A stretch of DNA of 64,000 nt, from contig NZ_AP024850.1 in NCBI RefSeq assembly GCF_024346675.1, positions 3,596,001 to 3,660,000 of the forward strand, read 5' to 3'. Below are positions 1 through 9,500 of this stretch, piece by piece. Below the pieces are notes generated by a model. The model did not search any database, was not told the origin of the DNA, and saw only the letters and a program-made list of their open reading frames with translations. Made by a program: the position numbers and the translations under genes. Numbering within the stretch: position 1 is the first letter of the stretch; each line of letters begins with the position of its first letter. This DNA is from Photobacterium sanguinicancri. Lineage in GTDB: Bacteria; Pseudomonadota; Gammaproteobacteria; Enterobacterales; Vibrionaceae.

Positions 1-371
1 GTGCGAATACAGACCCAAATATCCAAATCGCTGGTCAAGCTTTGTCCCAGCGAAGAGGTACTGCCCATCGCATACAAGCCCAGGATCGGTGAAGAGAGTC
101 CATTAGAAGGAAGTGTTAGTTCAGCGCCAACAGCTAACCCACAGTCGTCAACGAACTGTTGCTGTTGCTCAGATAGCGAAAACGACACAATACCGTGCTG
201 TACCTCTTGATCGAGATAGCCCGGAATTGCAGGGTGATTATAATGCAGTAAGACAGGCAACAAGTGATACACCTGCTGCGAGGTCGCCGTCATTGCGGCA
301 TGAGCACGTTCATTACGAAGTATATGAAGTGCATCCAGTCTACTTTTTAGCGTCTGAATATAGTTGTGCAA
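1..371 (-). CDS. cyaA: adenylate cyclase, class I, N-terminal part (runs off the window edge)
   Basis: Makes cyclic AMP from ATP in the cytoplasm; cAMP is the co-activator of CRP. Read on the minus strand from 371, the frame is open to the window edge (about 123 codons). It matches the N-terminus of enterobacterial CyaA from memory: a YIQTLKSRLDAL start, LLPVLLHYNHP, GYLD, then MGSTSSLGQ and SDLDIWVC, the nucleotidyltransferase signature with the catalytic Asp pair. I chose the UUG at 371-369 because E. coli cyaA also starts with UUG at this point and GGAAGAG sits 4 nt upstream. An in-frame ATG at 419 would add 16 residues but has no visible ribosome site. The C-terminal domains lie outside the window. 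The gene diverges from hemC, the classical arrangement. Confidence 0.93.
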   Translation of the reverse strand, partial: MHNYIQTLKSRLDALHILRNERAHAAMTATSQQVYHLLPVLLHYNHPAIPGYLDQEVQHGIVSFSLSEQQQQFVDDCGLAVGAELTLPSNGLSSPILGLYAMGSTSSLGQSLTSDLDIWVCIR

Positions 372-452
372 ATTACTCTTCCAAGAGCTGCCAGCATTAA
401 GCGGCCCAAATCTTGTCATTAATAGTGTAGAGAACGTTCTACATACGAGCAA

Positions 453-474
453 AAACGTGATCAATCTAACACTT
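453..474 (-). promoter_or_regulatory. CRP-like operator overlapping the cyaA promoter
   Basis: The minus strand reads GTGTTAGATTGATCACG, with half-sites matching the TGTGA-N6-TCACA consensus at 8 of 10 positions. The core TTAGATTGATCACGTT closely resembles what I remember of the E. coli cyaA P2 promoter, where CRP-cAMP represses cyaA. Binding here would cover the -10 element and block transcription. Autorepression is inferred from that similarity. Confidence 0.65.
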
Positions 475-628
475 TTTGCATTACTCGTAAAGTTAGTGAC
501 GATTTATGACAACTTATGAATAGCAGATGCGGTGATGGCCGGCGTTATCCTTTTGCCTCATCCCTCAAGCTAGTATATTCCGGCAATTTCGCCAGCGCAC
601 CAACGGGGTTACCGTGGCATCTTGAGGG

Positions 629-650
629 TTATGTGAGAAATATCACATTA
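629..650. promoter_or_regulatory. near-perfect CRP binding site
   Basis: Positions 632-647 read TGTGAGAAATATCACA, an exact match to both CRP half-sites with the correct 6-bp spacer. It lies about 260 bp upstream of the cyaA start and about 125 bp upstream of the hemC start. It could act on either gene; the direction and sign of control cannot be read from sequence. Confidence 0.8.
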
Positions 651-769
651 ATCGAGACACATTTCAAGACAATACAACTTCCATGCATTCCTGACTAGTT
701 GTTCATTACCATCACGCGGCAGGAGTGATACGATTAGCGAAAATAACGCCTTTTTATGGATCCTATTCT

Positions 770-1702
770 ATGACCGATAAACCCATCCGTATTGCTACGC
801 GCAAGAGTCCACTCGCCATGTGGCAAGCTGAATTTGTAAAAGCTGAACTAGAACAAGCGCACCCAGGCTTAACGGTAGAATTAGTACCTATGGTCACTAA
901 AGGCGACATTATCCTTGATACCCCACTCGCCAAAGTGGGTGGTAAAGGATTGTTCGTGAAAGAGCTGGAAGTGGCGATGTTAGAAGACCGCGCCGATATT
1001 GCCGTGCATTCGATGAAAGATGTACCGGTCGAATTCCCTGAAGGCTTGGGCTTAGTGACAATTTGTGAACGTGAAGACCCACGTGATGCATTTGTCTCGA
1101 ATACCTACAACAACATTGATGAACTGCCTGAAGGTGCCATTGTGGGCACATCTAGCTTACGTCGCCAATGCCAACTACGCGCCAACCGTCCTGATCTTGT
1201 GGTGAAGGATTTACGCGGCAACGTTAACACACGCTTACGTAAACTTGATGAAGGCCAATACGATGCCATCATTCTTGCGTGTGCTGGCCTTATCCGTCTA
1301 AAAATGGAAGACCGTATTCGTTGTGCGATTGAGCCTGAAGTCAGCCTACCAGCTGTAGGCCAAGGCGCAGTAGGCATTGAATGTCGTTTAGATGATGAGC
1401 GTGTCCGCCGCTTATTAGCCCCACTTAACCACCCAGACACCGCAACGCGCGTCTTGTGTGAGCGTGCGATGAACAATCGCCTGCAAGGTGGCTGCCAAGT
1501 GCCAATCGGCAGTTACTCTTTGCTTGATGGTGACCAAATCTGGTTACGTGCCCTTGTGGGTGAGCCCGATGGTAGCAAGATTGTAAGTGGCGAGATTTCT
1601 GGCGCTGCCGCTGATGCTGAAAAACTCGGCACAGAACTAGCAGAGCAACTACTGGCTGATGGCGCTAAAACCATTCTTGATGAATTGTACGGCAACGCGT
1701 AA
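770..1702 (+). CDS. hemC: hydroxymethylbilane synthase (porphobilinogen deaminase)
   Basis: Joins four porphobilinogen molecules into hydroxymethylbilane in cytosolic haem synthesis. The 310-residue protein shows [23 protein letters not shown], the VHSMKDVP motif and GTSSLRR. Cys242 in GGCQVPIG carries the dipyrromethane cofactor and has the same number as in E. coli when translation starts at the ATG at 770. A GTG at 725 would add 15 residues unlike the family, so I rejected it. The stop overlaps the hemD start by one base (TAATG), which implies translational coupling in a hemCDXY operon. Confidence 0.97.
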   Translation: MTDKPIRIATRKSPLAMWQAEFVKAELEQAHPGLTVELVPMVTKGDIILDTPLAKVGGKGLFVKELEVAMLEDRADIAVHSMKDVPVEFPEGLGLVTICEREDPRDAFVSNTYNNIDELPEGAIVGTSSLRRQCQLRANRPDLVVKDLRGNVNTRLRKLDEGQYDAIILACAGLIRLKMEDRIRCAIEPEVSLPAVGQGAVGIECRLDDERVRRLLAPLNHPDTATRVLCERAMNNRLQGGCQVPIGSYSLLDGDQIWLRALVGEPDGSKIVSGEISGAAADAEKLGTELAEQLLADGAKTILDELYGNA

Positions 1703-2457
1703 TGACCATTTTGATCACCCGCCCATCACCCGATGGTGAGCAACTCGCTCAACAGCTTAACAGTGCGGGGATCAAAGCCATTGTCCAACCACTCCTTACA
1801 ATCCAGGCAGGTCCCGACCTGCCGACCCTCATTTCTCAACTAAATTTACTGCAACCAAATGATTTTCTGATTGCCGTCAGTGTTCATGCAGTAAATTTAG
1901 CTCACAATTACTTACTTTCACACTGTGCTAGCTGGCCAAAAAACGTGCATTATATAGCTGTTGGTCATAAAACGGCTGCTGCCCTGAGCAAAGCAACGGG
2001 ACAATCGGTACACCAGCCACAGCATCAATGTGATAGTGAAGGCTTACTTGCACTACCTGAATTAGCCAACGTTAATCAACGCCGTATAATTATTTTACGC
2101 GGTAATGGTGGACGAGAGCTCATTCATCAAGCACTTAGCGAACGTGGCGCCCAAGTAAGTTATTGTGAATGCTACCAACGATGCTTGCTACCTTTAAATG
2201 GGGAGCAACTCTGTCAGCAGTGGCAATCACAAGATGTAACAGCGTTAGTTGTAACCAGCGGTGAGCAACTTTCGCATTTATGCGCCGCAATACCGCAAAA
2301 CCAACAGGCTTGGTTTTATCAACGCCAGCTTTACGTACCAAGCCAAAGGATTGCAAACCAAGCAAAACAGCTTGGTTTTAAAAACTTTTCCACCGTGGGC
2401 AGCGCATCCAATAACGCGCTATTCACGTTCCTAAGCAAGATAGGCACGATGGGATAA
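1702..2457 (+). CDS. hemD: uroporphyrinogen-III synthase
   Basis: Closes and rearranges hydroxymethylbilane to uroporphyrinogen III, the branch point for haem, sirohaem and cobalamin. The 251-residue length fits the family. The N-terminal ILITRPSPDGEQLAQQL is typical, as are the central hinge (IIILRGNGGRELI, then YCECYQR) and the TSGEQL stretch. The family is poorly conserved, so position within hemCDXY is an important part of the call. It starts inside the hemC stop codon and ends 4 bp before hemX. Confidence 0.94.
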   Translation: MTILITRPSPDGEQLAQQLNSAGIKAIVQPLLTIQAGPDLPTLISQLNLLQPNDFLIAVSVHAVNLAHNYLLSHCASWPKNVHYIAVGHKTAAALSKATGQSVHQPQHQCDSEGLLALPELANVNQRRIIILRGNGGRELIHQALSERGAQVSYCECYQRCLLPLNGEQLCQQWQSQDVTALVVTSGEQLSHLCAAIPQNQQAWFYQRQLYVPSQRIANQAKQLGFKNFSTVGSASNNALFTFLSKIGTMG

Positions 2458-2461
2458 TCGG

Positions 2462-3688
2462 ATGACTGATAAAAAAACCAATAATAACACTCCTGCAGAA
2501 AATGGCTCAGCTGCCGCTAAGCCAACCAACCAGCAAGGGCAGGCGAGCGCTAACGCAAGTAAGCCACAAACGTCAGCACAAAAAGAAGCCGACAAAAAAG
2601 CCACAAGCTCTGCTGAGAAATCAGCACCTGAGGCCAAAGCTACAGCACAGCCTGCAGCACCCGCCGACAAAAAAAGTGGCAGTAAAACTGGCGCAATAGC
2701 CATTGCGTTAGTGATTGCTCTGGGTGCTGGCCTTTATTATCACGGCCATCAACAAACCCAAACCCAAAATGCCCAAGTTGCCGCGCTACAACAGCAACTG
2801 ACCAGCATGAAAGCAGCACTTGCTGCAAACCAACAAGAAACCTTGGGTAAAGTAGAGCAAAGCCTACATGGCACCGACGTGTCGATTACTCAGCAAGAGC
2901 AATCAATCCAAGGTTTACAACTCGCCCTCGCAGAAATGAAAGGCCGTCGTCCGAACGACTGGTTACTGGCTGAAGCGGATTACTTGGTGAAAATGGCGGG
3001 CCGTAAATTATGGTTAGAGCATGATGTGGTGAGCGCAACTGTCTTACTGGAATCTGCGGACAACCGTATTGCCGAGCTGAACGACCCAAGTCTGACGCCT
3101 GTGCGTAAAGCAATGAACACCGATATTACATCACTAAAATCGGTAGCACGTATCGATCGTGATGGCTTGGTGCTTCGCTTAACCAGCCTACAAGAACAAG
3201 TGGCAAACCTGCCATTGGCCAATGCCATCATGCCAGAAGCTGAAGTCGTAGAAGACACAACAGTCAGCACGTCGGTAGACGACTGGAAAACTAACTTAAT
3301 GACATCGCTACAGAACTTCAGCGATCATTTCATTACGTACCGTAAGCGTGATGGCAGCGTGATACCTCTGCTTTCACCAAAACAAGATTTCTATCTGCAA
3401 GAAAATATCAAATCTAAGCTAGAGACAGCCATCAAAGCGGTTTACCGTGAAGAAGGTGAGCTATACAGCAAGTCGCTGGTCATGGCGAAAGACTGGGCGC
3501 AGCAGTTCTACAACCAAGATGCCCCTGAAACCCAAAGCTTCATCAAAACACTGGATCAACTTGCGGGTGAAGGCATTGAAGCTAGCTACCCTACGCGTTT
3601 GCAATCTCAGCCGTTAATCACCGATTTGATCAGTGAACGTCTTCGCAACCAAGTAAAACCAATCAGCACTGAGGAGAATCCAGCATGA
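2462..3688 (+). CDS. hemX: HemX-family membrane protein
   Basis: This 408-residue protein is the HemX of the gammaproteobacterial hemCDXY operon. It was often annotated as uroporphyrinogen-III methyltransferase, but it has none of the SAM-binding motifs of CysG/CobA. A low-complexity Ala/Lys/Gln-rich cytoplasmic segment (about 1-72) is followed by one transmembrane helix (about 76-93). A coiled-coil-like Gln-rich stretch (about 100-160) and a large, probably periplasmic domain follow. Its biochemical role is not established. It overlaps hemY by 4 bp (ATGA). Confidence 0.9.
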   Translation: MTDKKTNNNTPAENGSAAAKPTNQQGQASANASKPQTSAQKEADKKATSSAEKSAPEAKATAQPAAPADKKSGSKTGAIAIALVIALGAGLYYHGHQQTQTQNAQVAALQQQLTSMKAALAANQQETLGKVEQSLHGTDVSITQQEQSIQGLQLALAEMKGRRPNDWLLAEADYLVKMAGRKLWLEHDVVSATVLLESADNRIAELNDPSLTPVRKAMNTDITSLKSVARIDRDGLVLRLTSLQEQVANLPLANAIMPEAEVVEDTTVSTSVDDWKTNLMTSLQNFSDHFITYRKRDGSVIPLLSPKQDFYLQENIKSKLETAIKAVYREEGELYSKSLVMAKDWAQQFYNQDAPETQSFIKTLDQLAGEGIEASYPTRLQSQPLITDLISERLRNQVKPISTEENPA

Positions 3689-4872
3689 TCAAACTGTTAC
3701 TACTTGTAGCGGCGCTGATTGCTGGTGTCGTGGTTGGCCCTATGCTGGCAGGTAATCAAGGTTATGTCCTGATATCAGCAGCTAACCAAACCATAGAAAT
3801 GAGTGTCACTACGCTTATCTTATGTGTTGTGGTGTTGTTAGGCGTGTTGTTCTTACTCGAAAACATCCTAAAACGTATCTTCTCACTCAGCAGTTCAACT
3901 CGTGGCTGGTTTGCGGGTCGTAAAACCCGTAAAGCGCGAGCACTCACAGCAAACGGCTTGATGAAAGTGATCGAAGGTGACTGGAAACAAGCAGAAAAGC
4001 TCGTTGTGAAAGCGGTGAAGTACAGCGATACACCAATGCTAAACTACTTGGCTGCAGCGGAAGCCGCACAAGGCCAAGGCGATACAGAACAACGTGATGA
4101 TTACCTTCGCTTAGCCTCTGACCTTGATAGCCAAAACCTCGCTGTTGCGTTAACTCGTGCCAAGCTACAGTTACGCCAAAAAGAATATGAGCAAGCATTA
4201 GCTACACTTTGTGATATCAAACAAAACCACGGTCGCAACCCGATCATGCTGGGCCTACTCAAAGAGTGCTACATCCAGCTTGAAGATTGGAAACCGTTAT
4301 TAGCCCTACTACCTCAGCTTGAGAAACAACACGTTATTACGGCTGAAGAAGCTGTAATACTGGCTCAGAAGGCTGAATGTGGTTTGATGGTACACATAGC
4401 TCAACACAGTGGTAGCGATGGCCTAATGGGTCACTGGAACGGCCTTAGCCGTAAAGACAAGCAACGCCCAGAACTCGTGGCCTGCTTTGTTCGCCAAATG
4501 ATCACCAAAAAAGCAGATAGCGAAGCGTACGCAGTGCTACGTGATTCGCTGAAAAAGCAAAGCAACGACACCTTAATTGAGTTAGTGGCTGAACTGAATC
4601 TGCCAGATAACCACCCAGCGATTGTTCGCCTGCAAGATTTACTACGCTACGACAGCAACAACCCAGTGACGCATAGCGCACTGGCGCAACTGTTTATGCG
4701 AGATGAAAAGTGGGAAGAAGCAAAAGGTCATTTCGAGCAAGCTATCGCGCTTCGTCCTGATGTGACCGATTACGCGCATTTGGTTAAAGTGCTAGAAAAA
4801 CTCAATGATGAACAAGGTGCCGCGTCGGTTTCTCGTCAAGCACTAACATTAGCACTTCCTGCTAAGATCTAA
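3685..4872 (+). CDS. hemY: HemY-family TPR membrane protein
   Basis: The last gene of the hemCDXY operon encodes 395 residues. Two N-terminal hydrophobic helices (about 2-22 and 38-62) anchor a helical TPR-type domain. It contains alternating Ala/Leu repeats such as EGDWKQAEKLVVKA, EYEQALATL and EKWEEAKGHFEQAIALRPD. It is unrelated to the protoporphyrinogen oxidase that is called HemY in Bacillus. A scaffold role in late haem synthesis is proposed for the family but not shown. An intrinsic terminator follows 20 bp after the stop. Confidence 0.92.
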   Translation: MIKLLLLVAALIAGVVVGPMLAGNQGYVLISAANQTIEMSVTTLILCVVVLLGVLFLLENILKRIFSLSSSTRGWFAGRKTRKARALTANGLMKVIEGDWKQAEKLVVKAVKYSDTPMLNYLAAAEAAQGQGDTEQRDDYLRLASDLDSQNLAVALTRAKLQLRQKEYEQALATLCDIKQNHGRNPIMLGLLKECYIQLEDWKPLLALLPQLEKQHVITAEEAVILAQKAECGLMVHIAQHSGSDGLMGHWNGLSRKDKQRPELVACFVRQMITKKADSEAYAVLRDSLKKQSNDTLIELVAELNLPDNHPAIVRLQDLLRYDSNNPVTHSALAQLFMRDEKWEEAKGHFEQAIALRPDVTDYAHLVKVLEKLNDEQGAASVSRQALTLALPAKI

Positions 4873-4891
4873 ATCTATTAGCAAATAACAT

Positions 4892-4919
4892 AAAGCACTC
4901 CTCGGAGTGCTTTTTTTAT
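4892..4919 (+). terminator. intrinsic terminator of the hemCDXY operon
   Basis: A perfect 10-bp stem (4892-4901 with 4904-4913) closes a 2-base apex and runs into a T tract directly after hemY. The stem apex would open to a larger loop in RNA. Confidence 0.9.
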
Positions 4920-5064
4920 ACCCATAACCAATGATTTAGCTTTCCCCAGCAACATAATTGTTTCTAAGTGTTAATAGTTATTTCATCTTATATCCACACC
5001 ATTGATAGCGTTTTGTAAACGTTATTCAATATAGCTTCTTCTCGCTAACAAATGGACAACCGAA

Positions 5065-5154
5065 ATGGATATGTTTGCATGGCTACTTGTTTCAGGCATC
5101 ATTGTTTCAGTGATCACATGTGTGATGACAGCGGTTCTTGTAAAAGAAGCGTGA
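5065..5154 (+). CDS. candidate 29-residue single-pass membrane peptide
   Basis: I do not recognise this ORF. It encodes MDMFAWLLVSGIIVSVITCV followed by MTAVLVKEA, a single hydrophobic helix of about 20 residues with a Lys/Glu tail. This pattern is common among bacterial small membrane proteins. A weak ribosome site (GGA) lies 8 nt upstream of the ATG. The ORF is bracketed by the hemY terminator and its own intrinsic terminator 9 bp after the stop, so it would form a short monocistronic transcript. A weak promoter (TTGATA, 17 bp, TTCAAT) may lie near 5002-5030. Function unknown. Conservation of the reading frame in relatives is needed to accept it. Confidence 0.55.
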   Translation: MDMFAWLLVSGIIVSVITCVMTAVLVKEA

Positions 5155-5163
5155 TTCAGACAT

Positions 5164-5193
5164 AAAAAAGCCTCCACTATCGGAGGCTTTTTT
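5164..5193. terminator. bidirectional intrinsic terminator
   Basis: A perfect 12-bp inverted repeat (5164-5175 with 5182-5193) contains a GCCTCC/GGAGGC core flanked by A and T tracts. It can terminate the small ORF on the plus strand and the convergent gene at 5225-5605 on the minus strand. Confidence 0.9.
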
Positions 5194-5224
5194 ATTGTTT
5201 ATTATCCATAAGTACGGCCAACGA

Positions 5225-5605
5225 CTACGCGTCACCCTCTTCTGTTTTTTGCGCTTTCTTTACCGCTTGGTTATAACGCTTCACCGCTTTCGCAGCTTGC
5301 TTTAACCGCTTGGCTTTTTTCTTCGCCAACTTAGTGACTTTTTTACCCAAGTCTTGCTCTGGTTGCGCTTCATGTTCTTTTAGCGCGGTCATCTCTGGCA
5401 CTATGGTGCTCATGCTCGATGCAGGCTGAACTTTCGCTAAACGCGCTTGAGAGACTAATGCGCTGGGTTTACACAGATACACTTTCTCACTGGCGACACG
5501 CGCACAGCTCGAACACATAAAATTAGGTTCACTGACAATCTTGCTAATAATGGCAATCTTGTCGGCAATTTCGACGCGACGATACTTACATAATGACTTT
5601 GCCAT
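5225..5605 (-). CDS. conserved-type hypothetical protein with CxxC motif and basic tail
   Basis: Not recognised as a named family. The 126-residue product begins MAKSLCKYRRVEIADKIA and has a CSSCARVAS segment with further cysteines (Cys6, and one in YLCKPSAL), suggesting metal binding or redox chemistry. It ends in a Lys/Ala-rich helix (KKVTKLAKKKAKRLKQAAKA) that could bind nucleic acid. GGAGAG 6 nt before the ATG at 5605 fixes the start; a 50-codon upstream extension of the frame lacks such a site. The gene is monocistronic, 174 bp downstream of rsmJ on the same strand. Function is not inferred further. Confidence 0.8.
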   Translation of the reverse strand: MAKSLCKYRRVEIADKIAIISKIVSEPNFMCSSCARVASEKVYLCKPSALVSQARLAKVQPASSMSTIVPEMTALKEHEAQPEQDLGKKVTKLAKKKAKRLKQAAKAVKRYNQAVKKAQKTEEGDA

Positions 5606-5779
5606 TGACGACTCTCCAAGCAAAAGCGACTTACTCATCTCAAAACGAGGCCACATCTCGGTGCGGCGCATTATTATCGTGTGCTGTTTTGTAGACGTAT
5701 TTCTTCCATGTCTGCAGTTATACCAGTAAGGCGCCCCTCTCTCTAGTAGCGCCAACCAATCGTCATTGCTTGATGGGGT

Positions 5780-6550
5780 TTATTTCATGGCCGCCTTTAC
5801 ATAAACATCGAACCGATTCTTTTTAGTTTCAATCGCCGTAGAAGGCTTCACCAAATCTAAAAATTCAGCATAGTCAGGGCGTTTAACCACCACCCGTTTA
5901 GTCGCTAGCGCCAGTGCCGGTGTTAATAAGCCATCAGCATCCAGATCCGCACCGACTAGCGATTGGAATACCCGCATCTCTTTTTTCACCAATGCCGATT
6001 TCTTTTTATGTGGATACATAGGATCCAAATACACCACTTCTGGTGCTTCAAAGTCAGCATTATCCGCTAAGTCGATCAAAGCTTGCTGGCTTGATGCGTG
6101 CAGTAACGTCAACCGTTCACTTACCCAACCACCAATTTCAGGATCTTGTTTAGCACGGGTTAAGCCATCATCAAGCAGTGCAGCCACAACAGGGTGACGT
6201 TCGACCATCTGCACTTTACAACCCAAGCTTGCCAGCACAAAAGCATCACGCCCTAAGCCAGCGGTACCATCTAGCACCTTAGGCATCACACCGCCTTTAA
6301 GGCCAACAGCTTTAGCAATCGCTTGTCCACGGCCACCACCGAATTTACGACGATGAGAAGCGGCACCACCAGCAAGATCGACATACACTGCACCCAGCTT
6401 AGGTTCGTCTAACTTACGCAGTTCAAGACGCTCTTCAGTAAGTACCAACGCAAAATCGCTGCTATCAGTATGGCTAAGTCCCCAGCGTTGCGCTAATTGG
6501 TCTAGCTCGCCCTGACGTTGTGGGGCTTCACAGATTAAAGCTAATTGCAC
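5780..6550 (-). CDS. rsmJ: 16S rRNA (guanine1516-N2)-methyltransferase
   Basis: Methylates G1516 of 16S rRNA using SAM (YhiQ/RsmJ family). The 256-residue length fits. The SAM-binding loop is [19 protein letters not shown], the acidic residue ends VQMVE, and the catalytic-type motif is YLDPMYP followed by [13 protein letters not shown]. The start is GTG at 6550 with GGAG 6 nt upstream. The gene stands alone between the small Cys-rich gene and the GGDEF-EAL gene. Confidence 0.95.
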   Translation of the reverse strand: MQLALICEAPQRQGELDQLAQRWGLSHTDSSDFALVLTEERLELRKLDEPKLGAVYVDLAGGAASHRRKFGGGRGQAIAKAVGLKGGVMPKVLDGTAGLGRDAFVLASLGCKVQMVERHPVVAALLDDGLTRAKQDPEIGGWVSERLTLLHASSQQALIDLADNADFEAPEVVYLDPMYPHKKKSALVKKEMRVFQSLVGADLDADGLLTPALALATKRVVVKRPDYAEFLDLVKPSTAIETKKNRFDVYVKAAMK

Positions 6551-6593
6551 AAAATACTCCGGTAAATGCGGCTAATCAGAATAAGGGGCGGGA

Positions 6594-9500
6594 TTATACC
6601 ACCGCATTTTGGTCTTGGCTCAACTCTGCCACCAGTTTCGCTAACGGCTGGGGTTTGCCAAATAAATAGCCCTGCGCGTAATCAACCCCGAGATCTTGCA
6701 GCTTCGCCAAGATGGCTTCATTTTCAACAAACTCTGCCACGGTTTTCTTACCCATTTTTTTGGCTAGTTCATTGATCGCTTTTACCATCGCAAAATCCAT
6801 CTCATCTTCGGCAATATCGCGGACAAACATACCATCGATTTTAATAATATCGACCGGCATCCGCTTCAAATAGCCAAACGATGATAGCCCTGACCCAAAA
6901 TCATCCAGCGAAATTAAACAGCCTAACGATTTTAATTGAGTAAAGAGTTGTATCGCCTCACTCATGTTACCAATGGCCGCGGTTTCAGTAATTTCTAAGC
7001 AGAGTTTTTCAGTAGGGATCCCAGAATGGCGAATACGATCAATCAAGAATTCAACAAAATCACGATTGCCCATCGACTGTCCCGACAAGTTTATCGCACA
7101 CAGCTCTAACTGCTCGATAGCTTTCGGGTTTGCTTGCAGCCATCCAATCGCTTCTTGCACCACATAACGATCGATCAAGTGCGCTAAGTTATAACGCTCA
7201 GCCGCGGGAATAAACAATCCAGGCGAGACCATCGAGCCATCTTGATTACGCATCCGCACCAAGATTTCATAATGATGCTTACCGTGCTCGCCCCCTAACG
7301 GCGAGATTTGCTGCGCATATAAATCTAACCGCTTTTCAGCCAAGGCGTCACGAATATGATTAACGTATTCCATTTCTAATTCACGACGCTTTAGCTCTTC
7401 ATCATCCGGATGGTAGAGGTGTAAGCGATTACGCCCTTCATCTTTGGCGGCGTAGCATGCGGTATCCGCTTGGGCGTGAACTTGCTGGGGTGAACCTGCC
7501 GTTTCATCAATCAAACGCACCCCAATCGAGCAACTAAAACTAAAACGAGAGTTCTGCCAATAGAATTCAGATTCATCAAGCAGCAATAGAATTTCCCGAC
7601 CAAAAGCGAGGGCATCGCTAGCATCACAGTGACGTAAGATCACGGCAAATTCATCGCCCCCTAATCGGGCTAAGGTCGCTTTACTCGGCGTGATGCTTTG
7701 TAGCATTAACGCCACTTGCTTTAGCGCTTCATCACCAGCTTCATGCCCTGCGGTATCGTTAATCACTTTGAACTGGTCTAAATCAATATAGAACATGGCA
7801 TGACGCGCACCTTTGTCGCACACGTCTAACAAGACCCGTTCTAATTGCTGTTCAAAGTAAGATCGGTTAAACAAATCCGTCAGGTAATCATGGCATGCTT
7901 GATACGCCAACTTGGCTTCCAGCTGATGGGTAGAGGTAATGTCTTCTCCCACAATCAACAACTGTTTTTTCGATTGAGCTGGACGGATGGTTTCACGAAT
8001 CCAGACTGTATCACCGCGAGCACAGCGATACTGCAACTGACGACGCCATACTTTTTGATCACTTTCTTGAGCGGCCGACGCAACAAATTGCTGAGGAATA
8101 GCGGTGCTATCCAAATAGAAATCCGTGACTTTATGACCAAGTAGCTGGCGTTTATCGTAACCCAGAAGATCGGCTGCAAATTGATTGACCGATTGAATGC
8201 GCGCTTGGCTATCAATAGTCAGTAAAATAACGGGCTGCTGTTCATACAACAGGCTATAGCTCACCTCACGATCGCGCAGTTTATCTTCCATCTGGCTGCG
8301 AGCCGTAATATCCCGCGCTTCAAATAACATTTGGCCAGAACCCGCCTCATCAAATGGCATGCTTTTGATGGTGATATCTAACATCAAGCGATCGCCATCG
8401 CTGCTTTGTAGCTCCGCGGTAAAGCGTGACATTTGATCGCTTTGTGCCAAGAGGAAAGCTTGGCTAAGCTGCAATGCCCCATCTTGATCCCAACAATCCC
8501 AACGCCATAGTGGGCGATCATACTTAATGATGCTGCGGCCTAATAAATTCTGTAGCGCTAGATTCGCAGAGACTAAACTGCCATGCGTTTCCAAGATCGC
8601 GATATATTGAAAGCTTTGATCAAACACCCCTTCAAATAATGCCTGACTTTGCTGCAATTGATGTTCGCTCTTACGCTGGCGGCGGATCATAAGAGACAAC
8701 AAAATAATCACAGGCCCCATCACCAAAATGGTAAACAGCATGGTTTTGAGTTCTTTCTTGTGACGTTCAAACCAAGTCAGCGGCTGATTAAGCAATAACG
8801 CTTGGTCGTTATCAACATCAATCCCCCACTTCTCTAACATTGGATAATTGAGCATCAACTGGCTCGGACTCGACTGCAATACTGGATAGCTGACGATATC
8901 ACCGTCTAAGACATTATTGAGTAATTTACCCATCATAGTGCCCAGGTCATAACCACTGGTCACCACCCCGCCTGTCGCCCCATACTGCAACATGAAGTTA
9001 TACATCACATAAACAGGTGCCGATGCTCTCTCTGTTAGCTGCTTAACAAACTTTCGACTGGCCCGAAACTGACCATCGCCATCTTTAAAATACACAAGCA
9101 AGATGATCGCTGAATCGGGTGGTAAATCACTGGCAAAGTCCAGCACATCATCAAACTTATAGTTAGGCAATTTAATCAATTCGATATCAAGACTGGGAGC
9201 TTTACGCTTATATTCTTCTACATCGTGCCACAACTCTTGCCCGGTATAAGTTCGATCGGCTAAAACATATAAACGCTTAAGGTTCGGCTGTAAGCTTTTG
9301 GCTAACTTAACATTCTCAACCGCCCGAGATAACTCAAGCACACCGACAACATGTTTAATTTTGTTATGTTTTTGGGCGTTATAATTATTAATACCGCCAA
9401 ACACCACAGGGGTATCCCCTACATAGTCGCCAAGCTGGTTCACTAGCCATAAAGCATGATCGTCAGTTACGACAATCGCATCATATTTTTCTTTTTGCAG

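Larger units (their letters stand above)
372..769. promoter_or_regulatory. cyaA-hemC divergent intergenic region
   Basis: This gap of about 400 bp holds the promoters of both cyaA (minus) and hemC (plus) and two CRP-like palindromes, annotated separately. A possible cyaA promoter reads TTAGAT (-10) with TTTACG 16 bp upstream on the minus strand around 464-491; it overlaps the proximal CRP-like site. No convincing gene was found in the gap. Confidence 0.6.

Noticed and set aside
1..400. Plus-strand ORFs at 1-210 and 113-400
   Set aside because: They are antisense to cyaA, whose minus-strand frame matches a known protein throughout.
725..769. Upstream GTG extension of hemC
   Set aside because: The ATG at 770 gives the family N-terminus and puts the cofactor cysteine at 242 as in E. 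coli.
2431..2703. 90-codon minus-strand ORF over the start of hemX
   Set aside because: Shadow of the Ala/Lys/Gln-rich low-complexity start of hemX.
5606..5755. 50-codon upstream extension of the small Cys/Lys-rich gene
   Set aside because: No ribosome site at the upstream ATG, whereas GGAGAG sits correctly before 5605.
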